In this document: piece by piece, positions 52,609 through 62,150 of the stretch
Layout: every line of letters begins with the position of its first letter
Position numbering within the stretch: position 1 is the stretch's first letter
Assembly (NCBI GenBank): GCA_024234265.1
Contig: JACKOM010000006.1
Coordinates: 76,600 to 140,599, forward strand
Source of the DNA: Oceanospirillaceae bacterium
Lineage (GTDB): Bacteria > Pseudomonadota > Gammaproteobacteria > Pseudomonadales > Oceanobacteraceae
Length of the DNA stretch: 64,000 bases
Direction of reading: 5' to 3'
Translations under genes and position numbers: made by a program
Notes under the pieces: model-generated
Told to the model about the DNA's origin: nothing
What the model saw: the letters and a program-made list of their open reading frames with translations, nothing else
Databases searched by the model: none

Positions 52609-53403
52609 TTATTCTGTGTCCATGTCATCTGCACTAATGGCGCAGGTGTTAAAGCCTGCATCCACATAGAGTATTTCGCCTGTGATGCCGGAGGACATTT
52701 TGGAGCACAGGAAGACTGCCACATCGCCGACTTCTTCAATAGTGACATTGCGTTTCAGTGGTGAGCGGGATTCTGCCTGTTTCAGCATCTTACGGAAGCT
52801 TTTGATGCCGGATGCAGCGAGGGTGCGTATAGGGCCTGCAGAAATAGCGTTAACCCGAATTCCGGATGCACCCAGACTGCCCGCAAGGTAGCGCACGCCG
52901 GCCTCAAGGCTGGCTTTCGCCATGCCCATGACGTTGTAATTTGGCAGGGTCTGGGTAGAACCGTGGTAGGTAAGGGTGACTATGCTGGCATCGTTGCTTA
53001 GCATGGGTTTAGCGGCCTTACAGAGTGCAATAAAACTATAGGCGCTGATGTCGTGGGCGATATTAAAACCTTCGCGGGTCGTAACGTCGCTGAAATCACC
53101 GTCCAGTTGATCACCCGGCGCAAAGCCTACGGAATGTACGAGGCCATCGAGTTTGTCCCAATGTTTTTGCAGTTCAGTAAATACATTGGCGATTTCAGCA
53201 TCACTGGCGACATCGCAGGGAAAACAAAGGCTTGAGCCAAAATCTGCCGCCATTTCTGTAACGCGTTCTTTGAGTTTCTCACCCTGATAGGTGAAGGCCA
53301 GTTGTGCACCCGCTGCGTGCGCCTGTTGGGCAATGCCGTAGGCAATCGATTTTTTACTGGCGACACCGACAATTAAAATTTGTTTACCGGCTAATAATTT
53401 CAT
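52609..53403 (-). CDS. fabI: Enoyl-[acyl-carrier-protein] reductase FabI
   Basis: This 264-residue NADH-dependent reductase carries out the last step of fatty acid elongation and is the triclosan target. Visible features are the Rossmann start KQILIVGVASKKSIAYGIA and the catalytic Tyr-x6-Lys (YNVMGMAK) in TYHGSTQTLPNYNVMGMAKASL. Then follow GPIRTLAASGI and the C-terminal GEILYVDAGFN. The start at 53403 overlaps the stop of the upstream ABC ATPase (ATGA), so fabI appears coupled to the peptide transporter operon. Confidence 0.96.
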   Translation of the reverse strand: MKLLAGKQILIVGVASKKSIAYGIAQQAHAAGAQLAFTYQGEKLKERVTEMAADFGSSLCFPCDVASDAEIANVFTELQKHWDKLDGLVHSVGFAPGDQLDGDFSDVTTREGFNIAHDISAYSFIALCKAAKPMLSNDASIVTLTYHGSTQTLPNYNVMGMAKASLEAGVRYLAGSLGASGIRVNAISAGPIRTLAASGIKSFRKMLKQAESRSPLKRNVTIEEVGDVAVFLCSKMSSGITGEILYVDAGFNTCAISADDMDTE

Positions 53404-54386
53404 AACGGAATCCATTGTTGTTTGGCGATCAGTCGGTGGTGACAGGCCACTTTGTGATCATTGTCAGACGTTAATAATGCTGGCACCGTTTGGTGACATT
53501 CTCGTGTCGCCATGTGGCAGCGCTCGGCGAAAGCACAGCCCTGGTGAATTTCCAGGGGGGAGGGGACTTCGCCGGGTAAGGGGGAATAGCTGGGTGAACC
53601 GATAACAGGTCTTGGGATTGAGCGAATCAGGTGCTGTGTATAGGGGTGTTGCGGTGTTTGGTAAATTTCACTGGCGGCAGCCTGCTCAACTATTTTGCCG
53701 AGATACATAACCGCCACACGGTCCGATACATGTTTAACCACGGCCAGGTCATGGGCAATAAATACAATGCCAAGCCCGAGGTCACGCTGCAGTTCAAGTA
53801 ATAAATTGATGATCTGTGATTGTACGGAAACATCCAGTGCTGATACCGGCTCATCACAGATAAGCACTTTGGGGTTTAACATCAGCGCCCGTGCAATGCC
53901 AATGCGCTGTTTTTGTCCGCCTGAGAATTCATGGGGAAATTTCGTGAGGGCTGATTTAGGCAGGCCTACTTTATCGAGTATTGAGTGTATGCGGGTATCT
54001 ATGCCGCTTTTTTTCTCGCCATGGATGATTAATGGTTCAGCCAGAATGCTGTGGATACTGTGCCGCGGGTTTAATGACTCGTTTGGATCCTGAAAAACGT
54101 ATTGAATATTTTTGCGCAGGTGTGACATCGCCTTATTTTGGCTGCGACTGATGTCTTGCCCGTTAAAAATAATGCGCCCGCTATCGGCTTCGTAGAGGCG
54201 GCAAATGGTTTTTGCCAGGGTGCTTTTACCGCAGCCCGATTCACCGACAATACCTAAGGTTTCACCTTGTTTTAACGACAGGGATACATCAATTACAGCC
54301 CGGAGAGTGCTGCTTTTCTTAAAAAGCCCATTGGAAATTTTAAAGCTCTTATGCAAGTTTTGGATGTCCAACAATAAGTCTGTCAT
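53400..54386 (-). CDS. Peptide ABC transporter ATP-binding protein (OppF/DppF-like)
   Basis: This 328-residue ATPase has Walker A GESGCGKST, signature FSGGQKQRIGIARAL, Walker B LICDEPVSALD and the C-terminal oligopeptide-transporter extension with GCAFAERCHMATREC (four-cysteine motif found in Opp/Dpp ATPases). It pairs with the upstream ATPase to power the YejBE-like permeases. Its start is 2 bases from the previous stop. In E. coli YejF the two ATPases are one fused polypeptide; here they are separate. Confidence 0.92.
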   Translation of the reverse strand: MTDLLLDIQNLHKSFKISNGLFKKSSTLRAVIDVSLSLKQGETLGIVGESGCGKSTLAKTICRLYEADSGRIIFNGQDISRSQNKAMSHLRKNIQYVFQDPNESLNPRHSIHSILAEPLIIHGEKKSGIDTRIHSILDKVGLPKSALTKFPHEFSGGQKQRIGIARALMLNPKVLICDEPVSALDVSVQSQIINLLLELQRDLGLGIVFIAHDLAVVKHVSDRVAVMYLGKIVEQAAASEIYQTPQHPYTQHLIRSIPRPVIGSPSYSPLPGEVPSPLEIHQGCAFAERCHMATRECHQTVPALLTSDNDHKVACHHRLIAKQQWIPL

Positions 54387-54387
54387 A

Positions 54388-55371
54388 TCAGATTTCCTGC
54401 CAGCGGATGCAATTGACCTGATGGGTTGCCGCTGCATTTTGCAGTGCGCTGCTCACGCTGTGACAAATTTCCTGTTGGTGCGAGCAGCGGTTGCGAAAGC
54501 GACAGCCCTGCGGCATTTCAGCTGGGCTGGGTACCTGGCCGGGAATTGTTTGTAATGTTGTTTTGGGTGCAAGCTCAAGGCGCGGAATTGCATTGAGCAA
54601 GCCCTGTGTATAGGGGTGCGCGGGATTGTCAAACAGGCTTCGAGTGTCGCATTTTTCGATAATTCTGCCGGCGTACATCACAGCGACTTCATCGCAGGTT
54701 TGTGCAACTACGCCTAAGTCGTGGGTGATCAGCAGAACGGTCATGTTGTTTTTCTGCTGTAATTCACGAATTAAATGCAGAATCTGGGCTTGTATGGTGA
54801 CATCCAGAGCAGTGGTGGGTTCATCTGCTATGAGAATGTCCGGATTGCATGCCAGTGCCATGGCAATCATGACCCGCTGACGCATGCCGCCGGATAATTC
54901 ATGGGGATATTGTTTTAATCGGCGTTGCGGGTCGGATAGTCCGACGTCTGTCAGTAGCTGCAGGATTTTTTGTCTGGCGGCTGCTTTGTTGAGTTCAGGC
55001 ATGTGCAGGTTAAACATTTCCTGCATTTGGCTTTCAATATTGCGCACTGGATTCAGTGCTGTCATGGGCTCCTGAAATATCATCGCAATTTTTTTACCGC
55101 GGATATTTTTCAGAATACTGCCGGGGGCTGACGCGATATCGATGTCATCAAATAAAATTTCACCGCTGCGGATTTTGCAGGTGGGTTGTGGCAGCAGACG
55201 CATGATGGCAAGTGCGGTCATGCTTTTGCCGCAACCTGATTCACCGACAATGCCAAGGGTTTTACCCCTGGGAATATCGAGGCATATATCATCCAGCAGG
55301 GGGATTATTCCCCCGGCAGTATGAATATCTACGCAAAGATTTTTCAGGCTGAGGCTCAGTGGTGAGTTCAT
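54388..55371 (-). CDS. Peptide ABC transporter ATP-binding protein (OppD/DppD-like)
   Basis: This 327-residue ATPase has Walker A GESGCGKSM, signature LSGGMRQRVMIAMAL, Walker B LIADEPTTALD and the C-terminal Cys motif GCRFRNRCSHQQEIC. The start at 55371 follows the binding-protein stop by one base; an in-frame ATG at 55395 lies inside that gene. It is the partner of the OppF-like ATPase downstream. Confidence 0.92.
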   Translation of the reverse strand: MNSPLSLSLKNLCVDIHTAGGIIPLLDDICLDIPRGKTLGIVGESGCGKSMTALAIMRLLPQPTCKIRSGEILFDDIDIASAPGSILKNIRGKKIAMIFQEPMTALNPVRNIESQMQEMFNLHMPELNKAAARQKILQLLTDVGLSDPQRRLKQYPHELSGGMRQRVMIAMALACNPDILIADEPTTALDVTIQAQILHLIRELQQKNNMTVLLITHDLGVVAQTCDEVAVMYAGRIIEKCDTRSLFDNPAHPYTQGLLNAIPRLELAPKTTLQTIPGQVPSPAEMPQGCRFRNRCSHQQEICHSVSSALQNAAATHQVNCIRWQEI

Positions 55372-55372
55372 G

Positions 55373-57148
55373 TTATTTGACTTTGTATTGCTCAAAGACT
55401 TTTGTCACAGGATTTTTACTGCCTTGATTTTTACGTGCCGCCATGGTGTCGATTTTGTCTTTTTTATCGATCCACAAAAGGCCATCACCAAAAACCGAGT
55501 AGAGTGAGTCGCCTGTTTTTGTGCCGGGTACGTCTGGCAGGTGAATCCAGCGCCAGTGGGCACCACGGGTATAGGTGGTTTTCCAGCTGGGAATAAAGGC
55601 GCCCATGACCATGATTTTTTGCTCAAGCTGGTGGGCAAGGGCGATGCGTTTTTCGCGGGATGTTTCGGTGTCGTAATCACTGATCATTTTGTCCATTTCT
55701 TTATCATCAGTGTTGGTGACGTTATTCGTTTGTGGTTTATGGGCATTGGCAGAGTGAAAGTGCTGCCAGTAATCAGGGCGGAAACCTGTGCTCCAACCCA
55801 GCATGGCAATCTGATGTTGTTTTTGCATGATGGTTTTGTATTGCGCGGAGGGATCAAGCAGTTGCAACTCGATATCGATACCGGCTTTTCTTGCGTCCTG
55901 TCTTAAAACAACCAGACGGTCAGTGTGTTCTTTGTTGCCGTAGGTAATGGTCAGGGTAAGGGGTTTGCCATTTTTCTCACGGATGCCTTCGCCGTTACGG
56001 GTGGTCCAGCCAGCGGTATCCAATAATTGATTGGCTAAATTCAGATCAAAGGGTTTTGGCTTGATGTCAGGATTGCTGTATTCACCGTAACCTGAGTGGA
56101 ATTGCTCCAGGCGTTCATAGTCATTACGCAGTACTGTTTGCGTTACCTTGTCGAAATTCAGTGCATATGCCAGGGCTGAGCGTACATTTTGATCGGCCAG
56201 GGTCGGGTCGTTCATGTTCAGGAAAAACCCTGAAGAGGAGCGGGGTGCGTCATTGTAAAAAACAAATTTTTCAATGTATCCGCTGTCATACAGGCGGCCC
56301 TTGGCTTTGTCGTGCCACAGGTCAGGTTGCAGCATGTTAAACGTATCGATTTCGCCTTTTTCGAAGTATTTGTAGGCGATATTCATGTCGCGGATAACTT
56401 TAATAACAACACGATCAACGTTGAAACGATTTTTAAAATAACGGTTATCTTTTGCCCACCAGTTTTCTTTACGTTCAAAAATGATTTCTTTGCCGTTTTT
56501 TACGTCAGTGATTTGGTATGGGCCTGTGTTAGGTTCGATTTTCCAGTTGTAATTTTTTACCCAGTTATCATCCAGTGTGTGGAAATGCTTCGGAGTGGGC
56601 TGCAGACCGTAATAGTAGTGCAGTTCTTCTTTTGGCCGGGCAACTGCGCCCGTCACAGAGATGGTGTAATCATCGTATTTGGTAACGTTAACAATTTGCT
56701 CTGTGTAGTAGTTGTTGTACCAAGGGGCGTTGATAAATTTTGAGCGCATAAATGTCATGGTGAACAGATAGTCATCGGCGGTAACAGGTACGCCATCTGA
56801 CCAGCGGGCATTTTTATCAAGGTGGTAATAAACGGTTTTATTATCTTTGCCATAGGCCCACTCGGTGGCCAGTTCGGGCAATATTTCTAATGTATTGGGG
56901 TGAAAAGAGGTCAGGCTAAGCTGGTTTGCATTAATGAAACCGCGGAATGAGCTGTTTGAATCCGGGCCTACCACGCGCAATGTGGGTGGGAATGACAAAA
57001 TAAAATCGGTAAATGTGCCGCCTTTTTCCGCTGCGGGGCTTGCCCAAAGTGGTGCGCTGTTGTTGCTTTCCCATTTCAGATTTTTGGGTAACGCAGCTGC
57101 GTTAACCAGCGAGCTAATTACGAGCAATAAAAGTCCGATATAACGCAT
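55373..57148 (-). CDS. yejA: Extracellular solute-binding protein, YejA-like (peptide/microcin C type)
   Basis: This 591-residue periplasmic binding protein has a clear signal peptide (LLLLVISSLVNAAA). Family 5 binding-protein motifs are seen: WSDGVPVTADDYLFT near residue 117, NTGPYQITDVKNGKEI, and FFLNMNDPTLADQNVRSALAYALNF. YejA-like proteins bind peptides, and in E. coli the Yej system takes up microcin C. The position inside a yejB-yejE-yejA-ATPase operon supports this subgroup. The gene order differs from E. coli yejABEF. Confidence 0.9.
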   Translation of the reverse strand: MRYIGLLLLVISSLVNAAALPKNLKWESNNSAPLWASPAAEKGGTFTDFILSFPPTLRVVGPDSNSSFRGFINANQLSLTSFHPNTLEILPELATEWAYGKDNKTVYYHLDKNARWSDGVPVTADDYLFTMTFMRSKFINAPWYNNYYTEQIVNVTKYDDYTISVTGAVARPKEELHYYYGLQPTPKHFHTLDDNWVKNYNWKIEPNTGPYQITDVKNGKEIIFERKENWWAKDNRYFKNRFNVDRVVIKVIRDMNIAYKYFEKGEIDTFNMLQPDLWHDKAKGRLYDSGYIEKFVFYNDAPRSSSGFFLNMNDPTLADQNVRSALAYALNFDKVTQTVLRNDYERLEQFHSGYGEYSNPDIKPKPFDLNLANQLLDTAGWTTRNGEGIREKNGKPLTLTITYGNKEHTDRLVVLRQDARKAGIDIELQLLDPSAQYKTIMQKQHQIAMLGWSTGFRPDYWQHFHSANAHKPQTNNVTNTDDKEMDKMISDYDTETSREKRIALAHQLEQKIMVMGAFIPSWKTTYTRGAHWRWIHLPDVPGTKTGDSLYSVFGDGLLWIDKKDKIDTMAARKNQGSKNPVTKVFEQYKVK

Positions 57149-57159
57149 AACTGTCCTTT

Positions 57160-58203
57160 TTATTCGTAGAATGTATGGGTTTTAGGATCGAAGGCTTCGC
57201 GTACTGCCTCGCCGATAAAGTTTACCAGTATCAGTACCAGGCTCAGGGCTGTGACAGCCGATGCTGTGATCCACTGATATTCAAGATTGTCAGTCCCCTG
57301 TTGTAATAATTCCCCCCAGCTTGGGGTTGGGGCGGGCAGACCAAAACCCAGATAATCCAGGGATGTTAATGCGGTAATACCAGCGGCGACGGAAAACGGG
57401 AAAAACGTAATCAGTATTGCGATGGTGTTGGGCAATATGTGATGGGTGATGATGCGTAAGTGTGAAGCACCCAGTGAATGCGCAGCGGTGACATATTCGC
57501 GGTTAACTTCGCGGTAGGTTTCGGTGCGCATATACCAGGTCAGGCCCATCCAGCTGAACGCGGCTAATAATAATGCCAGGGACCAGAAGCTGGGGGTCAC
57601 AATGGATGCAATAATCATGATGACGTACAGCCCCGGGATATTGGAGAGTATTTCAATAATGCGCTGGGTGATTAAATCAAATTTTCCGCCGAAATAGCCC
57701 ATGAGTGCACCGATGCTGATGCCTGCTGTATAGCTGATAGCGAGCAAAAATAACGAAAACAAAATGGCAATGCGAAAACCGTATACCAGGCGAGCCAGAA
57801 TATCCCGCCCTGAAGTGTCTGTGCCGAGATAATGTTTGTTATGGGCGCTGGGCGCGTAGGGTGGATACTCGCCTTCGATAAAATCGTTTTCAAACGGGTT
57901 GTAGGGAATTAACGGCATTAAAATAAAATCGCCATTTTTTTCGATTTTTATTTTTTCTGCCAGGGCGCGGTAATTGGTTTCCCAGTCGTAATTTTCACCA
58001 AAGGTTGTGCCGGGCAGAAAGTCGCCATAGGTTGGCAGATAAATATGCCCCTGGTGAACGACCAGCAAAGCGCGATTGTTTATCCATAATTCTGCAAAAA
58101 GGCTGGCAAATATCATGGCTCCCATCAGTAGCAGGGAAAAATAACCCCTGCGCAGGGATTTAAAGCGTTGCCAGCGTTTGCGGGTTTCGGGGTTGATGAT
58201 CAC
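57160..58203 (-). CDS. yejE: Peptide ABC transporter permease, YejE-like
   Basis: This 347-residue DppC-type permease has one N-terminal membrane helix, a long periplasmic insertion typical of YejE (with ENDFIEGEYPPYAPSAHNKHYLGTDTSGRDIL) and five further helices. The cytoplasmic EAA loop (EYVTAAHSLGASHLRIITHHILPN) contacts the ATPases. Its start overlaps the yejB stop. Confidence 0.92.
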   Translation of the reverse strand: MIINPETRKRWQRFKSLRRGYFSLLLMGAMIFASLFAELWINNRALLVVHQGHIYLPTYGDFLPGTTFGENYDWETNYRALAEKIKIEKNGDFILMPLIPYNPFENDFIEGEYPPYAPSAHNKHYLGTDTSGRDILARLVYGFRIAILFSLFLLAISYTAGISIGALMGYFGGKFDLITQRIIEILSNIPGLYVIMIIASIVTPSFWSLALLLAAFSWMGLTWYMRTETYREVNREYVTAAHSLGASHLRIITHHILPNTIAILITFFPFSVAAGITALTSLDYLGFGLPAPTPSWGELLQQGTDNLEYQWITASAVTALSLVLILVNFIGEAVREAFDPKTHTFYE

Positions 58204-59225
58204 CGCTGTTCTCCGAAGCGTATGCGGGGATCAACCCAGGCAACGCAAAGATCAGACAAAATATTACCCAATAAAAATAACAGGGACGAGATCACCAATA
58301 TGCCCATGACAACGGGGTAGTCACGTTCCATCAGGGCTTCAAAACCTAACAGGCCGATACCGTCGATATTAAATATTTTTTCGATGAGAAATGAGCCGGT
58401 CAAAATAATGGAAATGTTTTGCCCGAAGTGGGTGGCGATCGGAATCAGGCTGTTGCGCAGGGCGTGGTGGTAAATGGCCTGGCGGAAAGTCATGCCTTTT
58501 GCGCTGGCGGTGCGCACATAATCGGCGGCCATATTTTCCAGTAGTGCGTTTTTCATCATAAATGTCATGACGGCAAAGGAGCCGGCCATATAGGCAAGCA
58601 GGGGTAATACCGAATGATTCAACAGGTCAAGGGCTTTTTCTGTGAGGCTTAAATCTTCAAAACCATCGCTGACAAAACCGCCGAGGGGGAACCATTCAAG
58701 GTGGGCGGCAAAAAAAGCAATACAGGCGATACCAATCACATAGCCCGGCACAGCGTGCCCGATAAAAACAATTAAGGATGTCAGGTTATCTATGGGGGTG
58801 CGGTTTTTAATGGCTTTTAATATCCCCAGCGGTATGCAAATCAGGTATGTCAGCACCATGGTGATAACGCCGTAATAAATAGAGATAGGCAGGCGTTGGG
58901 TGATGGTGTCCCACACGGGTTCGCCGTAACGGGTGGATTCACCAAGATCGAGTTGCACCACTTTGCTCAGCCACTCAAAGTAACTTTGCAGTATGGGTTT
59001 ATCGAAGCCGTAATACTCTTTGAGTTGTTGTAACTGATCTTCAGAAAGGGCCTGTGAGCCAAATTGCTGGTGGGCTGAAGCTTTTTGTCCGCCCAGTTGT
59101 GCCTCGGCCAGCATGCGCTCGATCGGGCCGCCCGGCACCAGTCGGGTCAGGGTAAAAACCAGAACTGTGATGCCGATAAAGGTTGGAATAATCAGCAGCA
59201 ATCTGCGCAGAAAATAGGCGGACAT
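58200..59225 (-). CDS. yejB: Peptide ABC transporter permease, YejB-like
   Basis: This 341-residue DppB-type permease starts with the characteristic YFLRRLLLIIPTFIGITVLVF helix. It then has a periplasmic segment longer than in DppB, five more helices and the EAA loop (YVRTASAKGMTFRQAIYHHALRN). It forms the membrane channel with YejE. It is the first transporter gene, about 55 bases after mltD on the same strand. Confidence 0.92.
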   Translation of the reverse strand: MSAYFLRRLLLIIPTFIGITVLVFTLTRLVPGGPIERMLAEAQLGGQKASAHQQFGSQALSEDQLQQLKEYYGFDKPILQSYFEWLSKVVQLDLGESTRYGEPVWDTITQRLPISIYYGVITMVLTYLICIPLGILKAIKNRTPIDNLTSLIVFIGHAVPGYVIGIACIAFFAAHLEWFPLGGFVSDGFEDLSLTEKALDLLNHSVLPLLAYMAGSFAVMTFMMKNALLENMAADYVRTASAKGMTFRQAIYHHALRNSLIPIATHFGQNISIILTGSFLIEKIFNIDGIGLLGFEALMERDYPVVMGILVISSLLFLLGNILSDLCVAWVDPRIRFGEQR

Positions 59226-59279
59226 GTCGGCCCTTGGTGATTGTTATTGTGGCCATACGTTAACAGAGCCGGGGGGCTG

Positions 59280-60926
59280 TTAGCCAGTTTGTGTCACATC
59301 CACATATAACACTAAGGTTTCACCGGGCTTGAGGTATTTCTTTTTGGTCATGCGGTTCCATTTGCGGATGTCGCTGACACGCACGTTGAATTTGTCGGCA
59401 ATTTTAAACAGGGAATCACCGGAGCGGACTTTGTAAGTTACCTTGCGGATAACTTCGCGGTTTTTATAGGTGAGTTTGCTTTTTTTGCTGTCGGCTTTTG
59501 ACCAGATCACCAGTTTCTGCCCGGGTACAAGTGGATCGCCGGGGGCCATGCCATTCCATTTGGCAATGCTGCGCACGGGTACTTTATGGTTGCGGGATAA
59601 TTCCCAGAAAGAATCGCCGGCAGACACTATGTGCTCAACGCGGGTTGAGCCGGGAACAGACTGGTTGGATTGTTTCTGGGTGAGGCGATTGCTTGCACTC
59701 AGGGAATATTGTTCCGGATTTTTCACTGCGGTTGGAATCAACAGGGTTTCACCGGAACGTATGTTATTACCGGTCAGGGGGTTAACCTGTTTCAGTGCAT
59801 CTGGGGTTGTATGGAAAGCACGGGCGATGGAAATCAGGTTGTCACCGCTTTTGACTTTATAACGCTGCCATTTGATGCGCTGGCTGGCAGGCATTTGCGC
59901 CAGATTGGCGGCAAAAATATCGGATTTATCCGCGGGAATCAGAATCTGATGGGGGCCATCCGGGCTGGTTGCCCATTGGTTAAAGGCTGGGTTGAGTTTG
60001 TAAATTTCCTCAATATCTACTTCTGCAAGTTCAGCGGCCTGGCTTAAATCGATCTGGCTGCCGGTATCAACAACCGCGAAATAGGGTTCGTTCACAATCG
60101 GTGTAAGGGTGATGCCGTATTGTTTGGGGTTGGCAATGATTTTCGACAGGGCCAACAGTTTGGGAACGTAATCCTGGGTTTCTTTCGGTAAATTCAATGA
60201 CCAATAATCGGTCGGCAGACCTTTTTCGCGGTTCTGGCGAATGGCGCGGCGCACAGTGCCTGCACCTGAGTTATAGGAGGCGAGGGCTAACATCCAGTCG
60301 CCGTCAAATTCGCGGGCCAGGGCGCTTAAATAACGCAGTGCCGCTACGGTTGCCAGGCGAATATCGCGGCGCCCGTCGTACCACCAATCCTGCTTCAGGC
60401 CATATAAACGGCCGGTGGAGGGAATAAATTGCCATACGCCTGATGCCCGGCCGTGACTGTAGGCGAAGGGGTCGAAAGCACTTTCAACGATAGGCAGCAG
60501 GGCGATTTCGCCGGGAATATCACGGGTTTCGATATGCTCCATAATAAAGTGCATGTAACGTTCGGCCCGTTCCGTGACTCTGTCCATGTAGGCTTGATGG
60601 GAGGCAAACCAGCGCAGCTGCGCATCTATGCGGCTGTTGTTCTGGTCCAGATCCATGGCAAAGTTATCGCGGATGCGGTCCCAGATATCCTCGCGGATTG
60701 CCTGGTCATCGTAAGTGGCAGAAGCGCGGTCTGCTTCAGCAGCGGTGCGTTCAACTTCTGCCAGCAGGTCTGAATCCTGCGGCATTTCATCAACCAGTAA
60801 ATCCGGAATAGGGTTGTTGATGCTGGGTTTATCGGCAATGGATGCAGTTTGTTGTGGGTGCGAAGTGGTTGCACAACCTGTGATGCCTGCCAAAAGCAGG
60901 GTTAAAGCAATAATTCTGTGCAACAT
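59280..60926 (-). CDS. mltD: Membrane-bound lytic murein transglycosylase D
   Basis: This 548-residue outer-membrane lipoprotein has a signal peptide with Cys 18 (GITGCAT) as the lipidation site. A family 1 lytic transglycosylase domain (about 115-310) has the catalytic Glu in PIVESAFDPFAYS and ASGVWQFIPSTG downstream. Three LysM peptidoglycan-binding repeats follow (about 350-395, 430-475, 495-540). It cleaves peptidoglycan strands to 1,6-anhydro products. It is divergent from the yafS-like gene. Confidence 0.94.
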   Translation of the reverse strand: MLHRIIALTLLLAGITGCATTSHPQQTASIADKPSINNPIPDLLVDEMPQDSDLLAEVERTAAEADRASATYDDQAIREDIWDRIRDNFAMDLDQNNSRIDAQLRWFASHQAYMDRVTERAERYMHFIMEHIETRDIPGEIALLPIVESAFDPFAYSHGRASGVWQFIPSTGRLYGLKQDWWYDGRRDIRLATVAALRYLSALAREFDGDWMLALASYNSGAGTVRRAIRQNREKGLPTDYWSLNLPKETQDYVPKLLALSKIIANPKQYGITLTPIVNEPYFAVVDTGSQIDLSQAAELAEVDIEEIYKLNPAFNQWATSPDGPHQILIPADKSDIFAANLAQMPASQRIKWQRYKVKSGDNLISIARAFHTTPDALKQVNPLTGNNIRSGETLLIPTAVKNPEQYSLSASNRLTQKQSNQSVPGSTRVEHIVSAGDSFWELSRNHKVPVRSIAKWNGMAPGDPLVPGQKLVIWSKADSKKSKLTYKNREVIRKVTYKVRSGDSLFKIADKFNVRVSDIRKWNRMTKKKYLKPGETLVLYVDVTQTG

Positions 60927-61018
60927 AAAAAACCACTGACGAAAAAGGTTTTGCAGTGTAAGAATAGCCCCTCAGGTGGTCAAGCGGGTTGGGTTAAACA
61001 CATGTGTGAAGATATGAA

Positions 61019-61720
61019 ATGAAGCAGGTTTTAGACAAAATTGACCGTGCCGTGCTTTCGATGCTGAACAAAATTGTGCCGCCGATGCATGGTTATTACC
61101 TGATGACCCTTTCAAATCGCAGCGGTGTGCGCCTGTTTCGCCACAATCTCAATCATGCATTTCTGATGACGGAAAACCCCTCAGTGGGCTGTACTGGGGC
61201 GCTGTGTCATTTTGATGCCTTGCCGGTGCGGCATAACGCGATTGATTGTGTATATATGCACCATGTACTGGATGAGGTTGCCTCCCCCCATAAATGTTTG
61301 CGCGAAGCAGCGGACACAGTCGTGCCTAATGGTTTTCTGATTATTGTGGGGTACAACCCCTGGAGCCTGCTGGGTTTCTGGCGGCGCTGCCGTATGGCAA
61401 AACATACGGAGTTAGGGTGTCAGCAGGTGAGTGCCGCCCGTTTGCAGGATTGGTTGACCTTGCTGGATTTCCGGGTCGAGAAAACCGAGTTCGGTGTATT
61501 TCATTTGCCGGTGCCTATGGGTTTTCTTGGGCGTCCGCTGACCTGGCTGGGGCGTTTACTCAGCTGGGGGCATATTCCCACGGGTGGTGTGTATGTCATG
61601 GTGGCCCGCAAACTGGTTGCAGGTACAACGCCCATTCGTCCAAAATGGCGCCCTTTGCGTTCCCGGGAGTTGCCGGTAGTGGCGCCAACTGCGAGGGAAA
61701 TCAGTGTCCGTAACCGTTGA
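61019..61720 (+). CDS. yafS: YafS-like SAM-dependent methyltransferase
   Basis: This 233-residue protein aligns in layout with E. coli YafS: LPVRHNAIDCVYMHHVLDEVASPHKCLREAADTVVPNG (post-motif I to motif III of class I methyltransferases) and IIVGYNPWSLLG. The glycine-rich SAM-binding motif I is not obvious, so catalytic activity is uncertain. Its end overlaps rnhA by 17 bases. In other gammaproteobacteria gloB lies between mltD and yafS; here it is missing. Confidence 0.8.
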   Translation: MKQVLDKIDRAVLSMLNKIVPPMHGYYLMTLSNRSGVRLFRHNLNHAFLMTENPSVGCTGALCHFDALPVRHNAIDCVYMHHVLDEVASPHKCLREAADTVVPNGFLIIVGYNPWSLLGFWRRCRMAKHTELGCQQVSAARLQDWLTLLDFRVEKTEFGVFHLPVPMGFLGRPLTWLGRLLSWGHIPTGGVYVMVARKLVAGTTPIRPKWRPLRSRELPVVAPTAREISVRNR

Positions 61721-62150
61721 AATTTTTACCGATGGTGCCTGTAAAGGTAACCCGGGCCCCGGTGGCTGGGGTGCGATTCTGCGTTATGGCAGCTCTGAAA
61801 AGGAGCTGCACGGCGGAGAATTGGCCACGACCAATAATCGCATGGAGCTGATGGCGGCTATCGCAGCACTTGAAGAGCTTAAACGCCCGTGTGTGGTGAA
61901 TCTCACCACGGATTCCCAATATGTGCGCAAAGGCATTACTGAATGGCTGGAAGGCTGGAAAAAACGCGGCTGGAAAACCGCCAGCAAAGAGCCTGTGAAA
62001 AATCAGGATTTGTGGATGCGTTTAGAAGAGCAGGTGAAGCGCCATCAGGTGACCTGGCATTGGGTTAAAGGGCATAGTGGCCATGCTGAAAACGAGCGGG
62101 CCGATCAGCTCGCCAATCTTGGGGTTGAAGAAGTGGCAGGGGGCATGTGA
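61704..62150 (+). CDS. rnhA: Ribonuclease HI
   Basis: This 148-residue enzyme cuts RNA in RNA-DNA hybrids. The four catalytic acidic residues are visible: Asp in FTDGACKGN, Glu in NRMELMAAI, Asp in TTDSQYV and Asp in NERADQLA, with His in KGHSGHAEN. The start is GTG at 61704 behind GAGGG, inside the end of the yafS-like gene. The stop overlaps dnaQ (TGATG). Confidence 0.97.
   Translation: MSVTVEIFTDGACKGNPGPGGWGAILRYGSSEKELHGGELATTNNRMELMAAIAALEELKRPCVVNLTTDSQYVRKGITEWLEGWKKRGWKTASKEPVKNQDLWMRLEEQVKRHQVTWHWVKGHSGHAENERADQLANLGVEEVAGGM

Noticed and set aside
59258..59283. Hairpin after mltD
   Set aside because: The stem is imperfect and lacks a clear U tract, so it is not listed as a terminator.
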